A DNA stretch of 63,417 bases from Flammeovirga aprica JL-4 (GCF_012844305.1 NZ_JABANE010000055.1:1-63417); one strand, 5' to 3'. Positions 34,388 through 44,586 are shown, counted from the stretch's first letter. Translations and numbers: made by a program. Notes: generated by a model from the sequence alone, not told the origin.

Positions 34388-37213
34388 ATGCAGTCGGTAG
34401 ATCAATTCAATCCTAAAGATTTTATTATTGTAAAAGGGGCAAAAGTAAACAACTTGAAAAGTGTTGATGTTGCCATCCCAAGAAACAGTTTTGTGGTAGT
34501 CACAGGTGTTTCAGGATCCGGTAAATCATCCTTGGCATTTGATACACTTTTTGCTGAAGGGCAAAGAATGTACGTGGAAAGCTTAAGTTCTTATGCCAGA
34601 CAATTTTTAGGTAGAATGGAAAAGCCGGAAGTAGAATACATTAGAGGTATTTGCCCTGCCATTGCTGTAGAGCAGAAGGTTTCTACTAAAAACCCTAGAT
34701 CAACGGTGGGTACTACCACTGAAATCTATGATTATTTAAAACTGCTATTTGCTAGAATTGGTAAAACCATCTCTCCCATCTCAGGACAAGAGGTAGCCAA
34801 ATCATCAGTAACGGATATCGTCAATTATATCTACTCTTTTGATGAGGGAAGCCGATTTATCGTTTCCTGCCCTCTAGGTCTTCAGGAAGGTAGAGCCATT
34901 GATGTGGTGCTTAAATTATTACTGCAACAAGGTTTTACAAGAGTGATTCTTAAAGGTGAAATCGTGTATATCGAAGAGCTTTTGAATCAAATAGAAAAAG
35001 GTGAAAAGGTTGTTTTAGATGACCTTGAGATGTTGATTGATAGAAATGCAGTTAAGAAAGGGGATGAAGAAAATCAGTTCAGAATTGCAGACTCCGTTCA
35101 AACGGCATTATTTGAAGGTAGAGGAGAGTGTAAAATCGAATTTGTAAAAAGAGGTGAAAAGAGCATTATCAAAACATTCTCTGATAAATTTGAAGCCGAT
35201 GGAATGCTTTTCGAAGAACCAAGTGTCAATTTATTCAGCTTTAACAACCCTTATGGAGCATGTAAAAGATGTGAAGGTTTTGGTAAAGTATTGGGTATTG
35301 ATGAAGATTTGGTGATTCCTGATAAATCACTTTCTATTGTTGATGATGCTATTATTCCTTGGAGAACGGAAACGATGAAAAAGTGGCTGAAACCACTTCT
35401 GGATACTGCACACGAAACCAACTTCCCTATTTTCAGATCATACAGTGAACTTTCTGTGGATGAAAAAGATATTCTCTGGAATGGAAAAGGAAAGTTCAAA
35501 GGCATCAATGCTTTCTTTAATCACTTGGAATCCAAAAAACATAAGATTCAGTATAGAGTAATGCTTTCTAGATATAGAGGCAGAACTACTTGTCCTGATT
35601 GTCATGGATCAAGATTGAGAAAAGATGCTTCTTATGTAAAAGTAGATGGCAAATCTATTGTTGATGTAGTATTAATGCCAATTGCAGAAAGTGAAGTCTT
35701 TTTCAATAACATACAACTCAGCGAACACGATCATACTATTGCGGACCGCTTATTGGCGGAAATTAAAAACCGCTTAAAATATATGAATAAGGTAGGTTTG
35801 GGATATCTTACACTCAACCGACTTACTTCTACGCTTTCGGGCGGTGAATATCAGCGTATCAAGTTGGCCACTTCTTTAGGTAGTGCTTTGGTAGGCTCTA
35901 TGTATATTCTGGATGAGCCTAGTATTGGTCTTCACCCTAGAGATACTCAAAACTTGATTTCTGTTCTCTTAGAATTAAAGAAACTCGGCAATACAGTAAT
36001 TGTAGTCGAGCATGAAGAAGAAGTAATGAAGGCCGCTGATCAGATCATTGATATTGGACCTGACGCGGGTACTTATGGTGGTGAATTACGTTTCCAAGGA
36101 ACAATCCAAGAAGCAATTGATAATCCTGACATCTCTCATACTACACGTTATTTGAGTGGAAAAGCAACAATTCCAACTCCTGAAAAACGTAGAGAGTGGA
36201 AGGAATTTATACAGATAAAAGGAGCTAGAGAAAACAATCTTAAAAATGTTGATGTGAAGTTTCCATTGGGAACTGTGACTTGTATTACGGGTGTTTCTGG
36301 TTCAGGAAAATCAACATTAGTCAAAAAATGTCTTACTCCTGCTTTACTTAGAGCCTTGGGGCAACATACAGATGAAAAACCTAAGATTGATCAAATCGAC
36401 GGTAATATTTCATCCATCAACAGAGTGGAATTTGTAGATCAAAACCCTATCGGTAAATCTTCAAGATCCAATCCTGTCACTTATGTGAAAGCCTATGATG
36501 CTATTCGAGAATTGTTTTCAAAACAAGAATTATCCACTCAAAGAGGTTATAAACCGGCCTTTTTCTCTTTCAATGTAGATGGAGGAAGATGCGAGGCATG
36601 TCAAGGAGAGGGAACTACGAAAATAGAAATGCAGTTTATGGCTGACATTTACCTTCCTTGTGAAAGCTGTAATAGCGACCGTTTCAAAAAGGAGATTCTT
36701 GATGTAAAATACAAAGAGAAAAGTATCTCTGATATTCTTCATATGAGTGTTGATGAAGCAGTAGCATTTTTCAGTGACCAGAAAAAAATCATCCAACGTC
36801 TTCAACCTTTATTAGATGTTGGTTTAGGATATGTACAACTAGGACAATCTTCAAATACATTGAGTGGTGGTGAAGCACAAAGAGTAAAACTTGCTTCTTT
36901 CCTTGCAAAAGGAACATTAAAAGAGAGCGAGAAAGTTTTATTCATCTTTGATGAACCTACTACAGGTCTTCATTTCCATGATATAGATAAACTAATGAAA
37001 TCCATCAATGCCTTGATCAATAAAGGGCATTCTGCAATTATCATTGAACATAATGTGGAAGTGATCAAAACAGCAGACTGGGTAATTGATATTGGACCTG
37101 AAGGTGGTAAAAATGGCGGTACTATTGTTTTTGAAGGTAAACCTGATGATTTAATCAAAAGCAAAGACGGTTATACTGCTCAATACTTACAATCGGCAAT
37201 GCAAAACGCTTAG
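34388..37213 (+). CDS. uvrA: UvrABC excinuclease subunit A
   Basis: 941 residues, the standard UvrA length. Two ABC ATPase modules: Walker A GVSGSGKSSLAFDTLFAEGQ near residue 38 and GVSGSGKSTLVKK near 638; signatures TLSGGEYQRIKLAT and TLSGGEAQRVKLAS. Zinc modules CKRCEGFG...CPDCHG and CEACQGEG...CESCNS are present. It recognises bulky DNA lesions and loads UvrB in nucleotide excision repair. It heads a compact run with a phosphatase gene (11 bp) and scpA (6 bp), suggesting one transcript. Confidence 0.97.
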   Translation: MQSVDQFNPKDFIIVKGAKVNNLKSVDVAIPRNSFVVVTGVSGSGKSSLAFDTLFAEGQRMYVESLSSYARQFLGRMEKPEVEYIRGICPAIAVEQKVSTKNPRSTVGTTTEIYDYLKLLFARIGKTISPISGQEVAKSSVTDIVNYIYSFDEGSRFIVSCPLGLQEGRAIDVVLKLLLQQGFTRVILKGEIVYIEELLNQIEKGEKVVLDDLEMLIDRNAVKKGDEENQFRIADSVQTALFEGRGECKIEFVKRGEKSIIKTFSDKFEADGMLFEEPSVNLFSFNNPYGACKRCEGFGKVLGIDEDLVIPDKSLSIVDDAIIPWRTETMKKWLKPLLDTAHETNFPIFRSYSELSVDEKDILWNGKGKFKGINAFFNHLESKKHKIQYRVMLSRYRGRTTCPDCHGSRLRKDASYVKVDGKSIVDVVLMPIAESEVFFNNIQLSEHDHTIADRLLAEIKNRLKYMNKVGLGYLTLNRLTSTLSGGEYQRIKLATSLGSALVGSMYILDEPSIGLHPRDTQNLISVLLELKKLGNTVIVVEHEEEVMKAADQIIDIGPDAGTYGGELRFQGTIQEAIDNPDISHTTRYLSGKATIPTPEKRREWKEFIQIKGARENNLKNVDVKFPLGTVTCITGVSGSGKSTLVKKCLTPALLRALGQHTDEKPKIDQIDGNISSINRVEFVDQNPIGKSSRSNPVTYVKAYDAIRELFSKQELSTQRGYKPAFFSFNVDGGRCEACQGEGTTKIEMQFMADIYLPCESCNSDRFKKEILDVKYKEKSISDILHMSVDEAVAFFSDQKKIIQRLQPLLDVGLGYVQLGQSSNTLSGGEAQRVKLASFLAKGTLKESEKVLFIFDEPTTGLHFHDIDKLMKSINALINKGHSAIIIEHNVEVIKTADWVIDIGPEGGKNGGTIVFEGKPDDLIKSKDGYTAQYLQSAMQNA

Positions 37214-37224
37214 AGAAGACTATT

Positions 37225-37791
37225 ATGAGTATGAAAATTTATCTTATCAGGCATACAACTCCTGATATTGATGCTAACACAACACTTTACGGACAAACAG
37301 ACTTGGATGTAGTGCACTCTTTTCATGATGAGGTGGCGACTATAAAAGAAACAATTGAAGATGTACGCTTCAATTCTGTGTATTACAGTCCTCTCAAAAG
37401 ATGTCAGAAACTAGCGGCATGCTTAAAGTCTGATATGAAAGTCAGTGAACCTAGGCTCAAAGAAATCTCTTATGGAGATTGGGAGATGAAAAAGTTTGCA
37501 GCTATTAAAACTGAACTGTCCACATGGTCTAAAGAGTTTGATACAGTAGCAGCACCCAATGGTGAATCACTGGAAATGGTACAAGAGCGTTTGATTTCTT
37601 TCTGGAATGAAATCAATAACTATAAAGAAGGAGAGAAAATTGCCATTGTGGCACATGGTGTTGTTATGCGTGTTTTTCTAGCTCACTTTTTAGAAATGCC
37701 TTTGAAAAACATTTTCAGACTGCAATTTAACTTTGGAAAAGTCATCCAGCTTTCATTAAACGAATCAGGTCGTATTCACCTACATTTATAA
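37225..37791 (+). CDS. Histidine phosphatase family protein (CobC-like)
   Basis: 188 residues. The phosphoacceptor motif is IYLIRHTTPD (His10; RHT in place of RHG). Further matches are YYSPLKRCQKLA, the acid residue region LKEISYGDWEMKKF and the second histidine in AIVAHGVVMRVFL. Length and motifs resemble alpha-ribazole-5'-phosphatase (CobC), but no cobalamin genes are nearby, so the substrate is open. ATG codons at 37225 and 37231 are both possible starts. Sits between uvrA and scpA. Confidence 0.85.
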   Translation: MSMKIYLIRHTTPDIDANTTLYGQTDLDVVHSFHDEVATIKETIEDVRFNSVYYSPLKRCQKLAACLKSDMKVSEPRLKEISYGDWEMKKFAAIKTELSTWSKEFDTVAAPNGESLEMVQERLISFWNEINNYKEGEKIAIVAHGVVMRVFLAHFLEMPLKNIFRLQFNFGKVIQLSLNESGRIHLHL

Positions 37792-37797
37792 TTTTTC

Positions 37798-38544
37798 ATG
37801 AGTTTCGAAATCAACCTCCCCATTTTTGAAGGTCCGTTTGACCTTTTACTTTTCTTTATTCAAAGAGATGAATTAGACATTCATGATATTCCGATTTATA
37901 GTATCACAAATGATTTTATGGAATACATGGAGGAAATGGAGCGGTTGAACATTGAACTTGCCAGTGATTTCATTGTTGTAGCGGCTACTTTGATGAGAAT
38001 TAAAGCTAAAATGTTGCTCCCTAGAGTGGAAAAAGATGAAGAGGGAAATGATATTGATCCAAGGGATGAATTAGTGAAGCATCTCTTAGAATACATGAAG
38101 TATAAATCTGTTTTAAATACCTTAGAAGAATGGGAAGCGGATATGCTTGACCGTGAAAAGAGAGGGAACATTGAAACAGAAGTAAAACAACATGAAGAAG
38201 AAATCGGTGTTGAACAAGAACTGCAGGACATCGACCTTTTTAAACTCCTCAAATTTTATCAAACAGCATTAAAAAGGGCCGAAGACAGAGATAACACTCC
38301 CCGACATCAGGTTATTCCTTATCCTTACTCACAAGAAGAACGTCAGGAGACTATTGTCAAAAGACTGGAAACACGAGAGGAGTTTTCATTTATGGAACTC
38401 ATTCAGGAAGACTTTAATAATGTGGCCATCGTTTTCAACTTTTTAGCCGTCCTTGAGTTACTTTCTCAAAATAGAATCACAATTGTTGTGCATGAAGGAT
38501 TCAATAATTTTGATATCAAAAGATTGGATGATCAGGCGGCTTAA
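37798..38544 (+). CDS. scpA: Segregation and condensation protein A
   Basis: 248 residues. The kleisin N-terminus FEINLPIFEGPFDLLLFFIQRDELDIHDIPI is unmistakable, followed by YMEEMERLNIELASDFIVVAATLMRIKAKMLLP and a C-terminal winged-helix (FSFMELIQEDFNNVAIVFNFLAVLELLSQNRI). It bridges the SMC dimer in chromosome condensation. scpB is not adjacent. It is the third gene of the uvrA run. Confidence 0.95.
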   Translation: MSFEINLPIFEGPFDLLLFFIQRDELDIHDIPIYSITNDFMEYMEEMERLNIELASDFIVVAATLMRIKAKMLLPRVEKDEEGNDIDPRDELVKHLLEYMKYKSVLNTLEEWEADMLDREKRGNIETEVKQHEEEIGVEQELQDIDLFKLLKFYQTALKRAEDRDNTPRHQVIPYPYSQEERQETIVKRLETREEFSFMELIQEDFNNVAIVFNFLAVLELLSQNRITIVVHEGFNNFDIKRLDDQAA

Positions 38545-38646
38545 TAACTGACTAACTAATTCTAGTATTTATCTTAAGTAGCAATAGAATAAAAAGTTTT
38601 TTTGAAAATGTGAACTTCTTCACACCTTATTGGTTGATAAAGAAGT

Positions 38647-38654
38647 ATATTTGT
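38647..38654 (+). promoter_or_regulatory. Likely -7 box of the spondin-domain gene
   Basis: TATATTTG, perfect TAnnTTTG, 36 bp before the ATG; no clear -33 box. Confidence 0.45.
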
Positions 38655-38689
38655 TTCAACAAAAATTTAAATTGCTCTAAGAATAAATT

Positions 38690-39373
38690 ATGAAAAACCT
38701 ACACACTATTTCACTGTTACTCATTGGTATTCTGTTTAGTTGTTCCAGTAGTGATGATACTATGTTGCCTCCTGCAGGAGATGATCCAATTACAGCCACT
38801 TATAAAGTTACATATCAAGGTACATGGACCGCTAGTTCCCACCCTACAGATTATCCAAGCAACTCCCATTTTTCTGGAGTGATTGGAATGGCTCATAATG
38901 CCGATACTAGTTTATTTAAAGAAAATACATTGGCTACTGAAGGCATTAAAGTTATGGCTGAAACAGGTGGAAAATCGCCACTTACTACAGAAATACTAGA
39001 TGTTATTTCTTCTGGAAGTGCCAACCTGCTCATTAGTGAAGGAGGTCTTTCGTCTGGTACTTCAAAAATTGAATTTGAAATCACAGTAAGCAGTGACCAT
39101 AGTTATGTAAGTTTAGTTTCCATGATTGCTCCAAGTCCAGATTGGTTTGTGGCGGTAGAAAGTTTAAACCTTTATGCAAACAACGAATGGATTGATGATA
39201 TCACAATCAACCCAACTCATTATGATTCCGGCACTGATGATGGTACAACATTCGCATCACCTAATGCTCCATCAAACCCTAGAGTCAATATATTCAAAAT
39301 TACTTCAGCTCCTTTAGGAAACGGTACAGAAGTTACTCCAGCAGTGGCTACCTTCAGATTCCAGAAAATATAA
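38690..39373 (+). CDS. Spondin_N-domain lipoprotein
   Basis: 227 residues. Lipoprotein signal with lipobox ILFSC (Cys18). From about residue 35 to the end it matches the Spondin_N fold: YKVTYQGTWTASSHPTDYPSNSHFSGVIGMAHN, LATEGIKVMAETGGKSPL, SLVSMIAPSPDWFVAVESLNLY and YDSGTDDGTTFASPN. In animal F-spondin this C2-like domain binds Ca2+ and extracellular matrix; bacterial members are secreted or surface lipoproteins of unknown role. It is a single gene with a promoter and terminator of its own. Confidence 0.9.
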   Translation: MKNLHTISLLLIGILFSCSSSDDTMLPPAGDDPITATYKVTYQGTWTASSHPTDYPSNSHFSGVIGMAHNADTSLFKENTLATEGIKVMAETGGKSPLTTEILDVISSGSANLLISEGGLSSGTSKIEFEITVSSDHSYVSLVSMIAPSPDWFVAVESLNLYANNEWIDDITINPTHYDSGTDDGTTFASPNAPSNPRVNIFKITSAPLGNGTEVTPAVATFRFQKI

Positions 39374-39378
39374 AAAAT

Positions 39379-39430
39379 GAGGGAAGAATGCATTAAACTC
39401 TGCACTCTTCCCTCCTTATTTTTATTTTAC
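39379..39430. terminator. Terminator after the spondin-domain gene
   Basis: GAGGGAAGA (39379-39387) pairs perfectly with TCTTCCCTC (39406-39414), with an inner GCA/TGC; a T-rich tract follows. It lies between converging genes and may act both ways. Confidence 0.75.
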
Positions 39431-39438
39431 CAGCTACC

Positions 39439-39942
39439 TTATTGAACAGTATATCCTTTACCACTCATACAAGCCGTAAATGCTTTATTGAAATTTTCTT
39501 TTAATGCCTTTTCCTGTTGAGCCGCCGCCTCATTATTATGAGCTTGTTCTGCTGCGTCGCCATACACTTTAGCCCTTCTTCCTTTCAGACCTCCAACAAC
39601 AGAACCAATAGCAGCTCCTTTTCCTGCATCACCTGCAATGGCTCCAATAGCCGCTCCTGCCGCCGCACCACCTGCTGCTCCAACAACCATTGAACCATCA
39701 GCAGAAGTATCAGCCTGTTTTGCCTCTACCTTTGTAGGATTCATTGGGTCATACCCAGTTTGTTCGATCGCCCATTTATAGCAAGCCATTTCATCAGCAT
39801 CTAAAGTTGCTTGATCTTGCCCGTCTGATGGAAAAACGAATAACCCTAAGCTTTTTGCAATGGATGTAGTACTTGCTGTTTGAGCATAAATATTGAAAGA
39901 TGAGAATACGATCAAATTGATAAATAGAAGTATCTTTTTCAT
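39439..39942 (-). CDS. Exported glycine-zipper protein
   Basis: 167 residues. Signal peptide (1-20, ending IYAQ). A glycine-zipper segment of about 35 residues (GAAGGAAAGAAIGAIAGDAG, then AAIGSVVGGLKGRR) is typical of the YMGG-like/Rick_17kDa-type outer-membrane or inner-membrane spanning hairpin. The flanks are helical with two cysteines (ADEMACYKW and FTACMSGKGY). Function unknown. Confidence 0.8.
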   Translation of the reverse strand: MKKILLFINLIVFSSFNIYAQTASTTSIAKSLGLFVFPSDGQDQATLDADEMACYKWAIEQTGYDPMNPTKVEAKQADTSADGSMVVGAAGGAAAGAAIGAIAGDAGKGAAIGSVVGGLKGRRAKVYGDAAEQAHNNEAAAQQEKALKENFNKAFTACMSGKGYTVQ

Positions 39943-40057
39943 ATTAGAATTGATTGCTTTTTTTAAATTACTTTACTTTGTTGAACGGCAAACAATTTTC
40001 AAAGACTATCAAAATATGATTAAAGACTATCAGATAATTATTATTTTTGTATAACCT

Positions 40058-40939
40058 CTAACTTTTACTTGATTCTAATTTATCCCATCCACCTCTAAGG
40101 TTCAAGTCCCTTTGAGGGAAAGGAATCTCAATATTCTCCGCATTGAAGCGTTTGAATAATGCATAGTACACTTTACTTTTCAATAAATCTGGTTGTGAGT
40201 AATAATGTACTGTCCATATATTAAGTGTGAAATTGATGGAACTATCTCCCCATTCTGTAAAAATCAGTTCCGGTTTTGGATGTTTTAGAATACCATGAAC
40301 TTCCAATGCCTCTTCTTCTGCAATTTTAGCGATTCTTTCCGGATCTTCTTTATAAGAAACCCCAATCGGAATTCTCAATCTTACTTTTTTCTCATTATAA
40401 CTCCAGTTGATCACATTGTTAGAAATAAAGTGTGAATTAGGTACAATCACTGTAATATTATCATTCGTAGTGATGGTCGAAGACCTTGAAGAGATTTCAA
40501 CTATCCTTCCTCTAACATCACCCACTTCTACCATATCTCCTACTTTGATTGGTTGTTCAAAAAGAATAATAATACCAGATAAAAAGTTATCCGCAATAGT
40601 TTGTAAACCAAAGCCAATACCCACGCCCAGAGAAGCTATTAATACATGCAAGGAACTTAAATCAATACCCGTACTCTGAATAATTATAGCACTACCAATA
40701 ATAGTAGAGGCATATCTCACAAGTTTTCCAATATTATAACTTAAAGACTCACTAACATGGTATTTCAACAAAATTTTGTCTACAAGAATATCTCTTATCT
40801 TTTTTGAAAGGTAAAAAACCAGTACAAAAAGTATAAAAATTTCAAAAATAGAAATTGGCGTAAAGCTTTTACCTCCAATAATAAAGGAGTAACTAAATAA
40901 CTCAATGATACTGTCAATAATATGATTGTTTGCGAACAT
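40058..40939 (-). CDS. Mechanosensitive ion channel, MscS family
   Basis: 293 residues. Three membrane segments in the first 125 residues, the last being the pore helix region SSLHVLIASLGVGIGFGLQTIADNFLSGIIILFE. The beta domain follows (VGDMVEVGDVRGRIVEISSRSSTITTNDNITVIVPNSHFISNNVINWS) and then the alpha/beta domain. It would act as an osmotic release valve in the inner membrane. The N-terminus is slightly longer than in E. coli MscS. No partner gene is evident. Confidence 0.92.
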   Translation of the reverse strand: MFANNHIIDSIIELFSYSFIIGGKSFTPISIFEIFILFVLVFYLSKKIRDILVDKILLKYHVSESLSYNIGKLVRYASTIIGSAIIIQSTGIDLSSLHVLIASLGVGIGFGLQTIADNFLSGIIILFEQPIKVGDMVEVGDVRGRIVEISSRSSTITTNDNITVIVPNSHFISNNVINWSYNEKKVRLRIPIGVSYKEDPERIAKIAEEEALEVHGILKHPKPELIFTEWGDSSINFTLNIWTVHYYSQPDLLKSKVYYALFKRFNAENIEIPFPQRDLNLRGGWDKLESSKS

Positions 40940-41059
40940 AGCTATTTGTATTAAAGTACTAATGCAATATCAGCACTGAGCAAGAGTATAGTTTTTATCA
41001 AAAAATAATAATCAAATCGAATATAAGCAGGTATTCAAAAACTTTAAAGCTATGAGCAT

Positions 41060-41089
41060 AAAAAAAGGCTATCATTTCTGATAACCTTT
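41060..41089 (-). terminator. Terminator after the CtpA gene
   Basis: On the minus strand AAAGGTTATCA pairs with TGATAGCCTTT (one mismatch), followed by a run of T residues. Confidence 0.7.
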
Positions 41090-41109
41090 CTTTCAATATG
41101 AATATTTTT

Positions 41110-42771
41110 TTAGTTCGATGTCAAAATCTTCTGATATCTCTCCGTATCATTCAGTACTTTCACTGCCTCTATCACATCTACATCAGCATTGAAAGTAGAT
41201 TCAATCTCACCAGCCTCTAAATAATATCTTTTACAGATTTCAGCTTGTAAAACATCTTTAATTTCTGACTTGAACTTAATCACATCAGATTCTTTATTGT
41301 GATAGATTTTCTTTTTCAGTGTTTCAATTTCCTCTTGAATATCATCATAATATTTATCGGCCTTCGCACTTTCTTCAAGCTCTTCCACAGAAACTTCCAC
41401 TTTTGTTTGATAACCGTAATCTTTGTCTTTCAACCAAGCAACAAATGCATCAAACTCTTCATCAGAAATCTTAAAATCTCTCGCCGTAGCAATCGACTCA
41501 TGCTCATGATGATATTTTGTAGCATAATCGAAAATCAATCCTTTTAATATTAAGCTAATTGAAATCTGTGCAAAGTTGAATGGCTTCACTTTAATATCTG
41601 GAGCTACTCCACCTCCGTCTAACACCTCTCTTCCATTGGCTGTAGTGAATTTTTCTCTCAAAGAATCTGCTACTACAATCGCTTCACCATCTTCATTTCT
41701 GTGGCTGTAATCAATAGCCTGAATACATCTTCCGCTTGGAATGTAGTACTTCGCTACCGTTACCTTCAATCTTGAATTATAATCCAACGGACGAGTAGCT
41801 TGCACCAAACCTTTACCGAATGATCTTGAGCCTAATAAAACTCCTCTGTCATAATCTTGAATTGAACCAGAAACAATCTCTGCCGCTGAAGCACTTCCTC
41901 CATTAATTAAAACAGCCATTGGAATTTCAGTATCCAAAGGTGCGTTCATGGCTTTATAAGTCTTATTCCAATCCTCAATTCGTCCTTTTGTATACACTAC
42001 ATCAGAACCTTTAGGAACAAACAAATTGACAATATTCACTGCCTCATTCAATAGACCACCTGGGTTGCCTCTCAAATCAAGAATTACTTTTGCAGCCCCT
42101 CTGTCTTTCAGTTCTGATAAAGCATCACCCACTTCCTGACTTGCATTTCTAGTAAAGTCTGTCAATTGAATTAATCCAATATCATCTGTTACCATTCCAT
42201 AATAAGGAACGTTGTTAATTTGAATCTTCTCTCTCTTTACAGGAACATCGAAAGGCTCCTCTTTTCCATATCTTTTGATGGTCAATACCACCTGACTTCC
42301 TGCCTGACCTTTCAAGTATTTGCTGATTTCTTCCGTTCCTTTCCCCTTCATATCTTCCCCGTCTACTTTTTCTATGATATCACCAATCTGTAAACCGGCT
42401 TCATAGGCAGGATATCCTTCATTAGGAAGTAAAACAGTAATATTTCCATTTCTATTTCCCACTACAACACCCAAACCGCCATATTCACCGGTGGTCATTG
42501 TACGGTAATCTTCAATTTTATCTTCAGGAATATAATTAGTGTATGGATCTAGTGTAGCCAGCATTGCTTCAATACCAGTAGTCATCATCTCTGATGGGTT
42601 CACATCATCCACATAATAGGTATTAACTTCTTGATATAATTGGGCGAATATTTTCATATTCTTTGCTATTTCAAAGTAATGGTTGCTGACCTTGTTACTT
42701 GAAAAAGAAAAGAAAAAAAGCGTTAGAAAACTAAGGCTAATAAAAACAACAAACTTTTTTCTTTTATTCAT
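41110..42771 (-). CDS. S41 C-terminal processing protease (CtpA/Prc)
   Basis: 553 residues. N-terminal signal or anchor (about 5-24), PDZ domain (about 95-180, YGGLGVVVGNRNGNITVLLPNEG), and S41 protease domain. The catalytic serine lies in NGGSASAAEIVSG (Ser293/295 region) and the general-base lysine is Lys320 in SRSFGKGLVQ. It is longer than minimal CtpA by a charged C-terminal region of about 150 residues, usual for the Bacteroidota form. It cleaves periplasmic or envelope proteins near their C-termini. Confidence 0.92.
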   Translation of the reverse strand: MNKRKKFVVFISLSFLTLFFFSFSSNKVSNHYFEIAKNMKIFAQLYQEVNTYYVDDVNPSEMMTTGIEAMLATLDPYTNYIPEDKIEDYRTMTTGEYGGLGVVVGNRNGNITVLLPNEGYPAYEAGLQIGDIIEKVDGEDMKGKGTEEISKYLKGQAGSQVVLTIKRYGKEEPFDVPVKREKIQINNVPYYGMVTDDIGLIQLTDFTRNASQEVGDALSELKDRGAAKVILDLRGNPGGLLNEAVNIVNLFVPKGSDVVYTKGRIEDWNKTYKAMNAPLDTEIPMAVLINGGSASAAEIVSGSIQDYDRGVLLGSRSFGKGLVQATRPLDYNSRLKVTVAKYYIPSGRCIQAIDYSHRNEDGEAIVVADSLREKFTTANGREVLDGGGVAPDIKVKPFNFAQISISLILKGLIFDYATKYHHEHESIATARDFKISDEEFDAFVAWLKDKDYGYQTKVEVSVEELEESAKADKYYDDIQEEIETLKKKIYHNKESDVIKFKSEIKDVLQAEICKRYYLEAGEIESTFNADVDVIEAVKVLNDTERYQKILTSN

Positions 42772-42843
42772 ATTAGATGATTCTTTTTAATATAGATACG
42801 GGAAGATAGCAATAGCAGTAATCTTAGAATTTACTCTATCTTT

Positions 42844-42851
42844 CAAAAGTA
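42844..42851 (-). promoter_or_regulatory. Likely -7 box of the CtpA gene
   Basis: TACTTTTG on the minus strand, about 73 bp before the start; the -33 box is not clear. Confidence 0.4.
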
Positions 42852-43038
42852 AAACTTTATTACCAAAAATTTCACCATATTCGGCAACTAATTTAAGTTA
42901 AGAAATCTAGACTTATTTTCATATTTCTTTAAAAATTATTGCTCGATTACTTATATTTACGTTTCTTAACACTACTGTTCGCAGTCATCTTGGTACTTTC
43001 TATTATTAAATAGGCCAAAAAACTATCTTCAGACTTTT

Positions 43039-44586
43039 ATGAAAGCTTATAATAAACGTATATTTTCATCGCTTACTCTCGGTGTATTACTGCTGTTTTC
43101 CAATCATCTCTTTGCTCAAGGTGAAGGAAGTGTTTACTCTGTAACAGGACGTGGCGGTGTAGGGACAACTTTCGTGTCAGACTACCAAGCTATCGGTATT
43201 AACCCTGCCAATATTGCTATCAGAAAAAATTACAGAGACCCTAAATTTACTTTTGGTTTACTAGAAGGAAATGTGGCCTTTAGTTCTGAAGCTATTAATA
43301 CAAATGAGCTTTTGGGAGCGATGACTGATTTCAGAACAGATCGTTTTAACCTGGCACAAAGAGAAGAAGCCATCAATAAATTTACAGATAAAGCTACTTC
43401 TGTAAATGCCAACTTAATGTTGTTTGGCTTCAGCTGGACGATGCCTAAGAAATTGGGTGGTATAGCTTTTAGTGTTAGAGACCGAGTAAGCAATTATACA
43501 ACGACAAACCGTTTTACGGCCGAACTTCTTTTTATGGGGTCTGCAAGTAGCTACTTCCCAAAACTTATTATGGCTAATGGGGATATCATTGACAACCCTA
43601 GACACAACGGAACTGGCAACTTATCAGAGGATCAACTGAATCAGGTGGTAAGTGGTACGTTTGAAAACATGGATGATGCACAGCCTTTTTCAACTTTGCT
43701 GGACGGTACAAAAATGAAATCCACTTGGATTCGTGAATTCAATATATCATACGGTGTGCAACTGCTAGAAACTTATGATTTGTCTATCTATGGTGGTGTA
43801 GGAGCAAGATATTTACAAGGTTTATTGATTATGGATTTCGACGTGAATCAAAATGGAGAATTCCAAAGTCCTGTATTCTCATCTTCTTTTGTGAATCCAA
43901 TTGACGTTTTAGTAGATGGATTAAGCGACCCTTCATTTGATGACCGTCCTTTATCACAAAAGCTAGTCACTCCAAAACCAGCAGGTAGTGGTTTCGGTTT
44001 TGATTTGGGATTTACATTTGTCATCAAGAGAAATCTTAAAATCGGTATTGCGCTCAATGATTATGGAGAAATGAATTGGACAGGTCAAGTATACTCTGTA
44101 GATGACGTGACTTTAGGTGCTGTGAAAGGACAAGGCGTTGATAACTACAATATCTTTGTACAAAACGAAGGTACTGTGCAGTTAGCCGGAAGTAATAACC
44201 CATTACAATGGGAAATCTTAGATGGTAGTCAAAGAGTAGAACTTCCTACAACAATTAGAATTGGTGCTAGTTATGAGTTCTTCAGATTAGTACATGTAGG
44301 TGTAGACGTTATAATGCCTCAAAATGATGCTCCTGGTAACTTACAGAAACCACTTTATGCTATAGGTGGCGACTTCAAACCATTCAAGACATTATCTTTC
44401 TCTACTGGATTTAATGTCGGAGGTAATAACGACACCTTCAAATTTCCAATTGGAATTACCTACTCAGCTAGAAAAGGTTTCTACGAAGTAGGTGTATCCA
44501 CACATGATGTGCTTTCTTACTTCTCACTTTCTGGAAACTCAAGTACAATTTCTATAGCAGCTGCAGCGTTAAGATTTAAGCTATAG
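43039..44586 (+). CDS. DUF5723-type outer-membrane protein
   Basis: 515 residues with signal peptide (about 1-26, ending LFAQ). The mature N-terminus YSVTGRGGVGTTFVSDYQAIGINPANIAIRKN is the hallmark of DUF5723/PorV-like barrels (the INPAN turn). Many strands follow, with FGFDLGFTFVIKRNLKIGIALND and the end SIAAAALRFKL suiting a closed barrel. The role of the family is not settled. It is likely a monocistronic gene. Confidence 0.8.
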   Translation: MKAYNKRIFSSLTLGVLLLFSNHLFAQGEGSVYSVTGRGGVGTTFVSDYQAIGINPANIAIRKNYRDPKFTFGLLEGNVAFSSEAINTNELLGAMTDFRTDRFNLAQREEAINKFTDKATSVNANLMLFGFSWTMPKKLGGIAFSVRDRVSNYTTTNRFTAELLFMGSASSYFPKLIMANGDIIDNPRHNGTGNLSEDQLNQVVSGTFENMDDAQPFSTLLDGTKMKSTWIREFNISYGVQLLETYDLSIYGGVGARYLQGLLIMDFDVNQNGEFQSPVFSSSFVNPIDVLVDGLSDPSFDDRPLSQKLVTPKPAGSGFGFDLGFTFVIKRNLKIGIALNDYGEMNWTGQVYSVDDVTLGAVKGQGVDNYNIFVQNEGTVQLAGSNNPLQWEILDGSQRVELPTTIRIGASYEFFRLVHVGVDVIMPQNDAPGNLQKPLYAIGGDFKPFKTLSFSTGFNVGGNNDTFKFPIGITYSARKGFYEVGVSTHDVLSYFSLSGNSSTISIAAAALRFKL

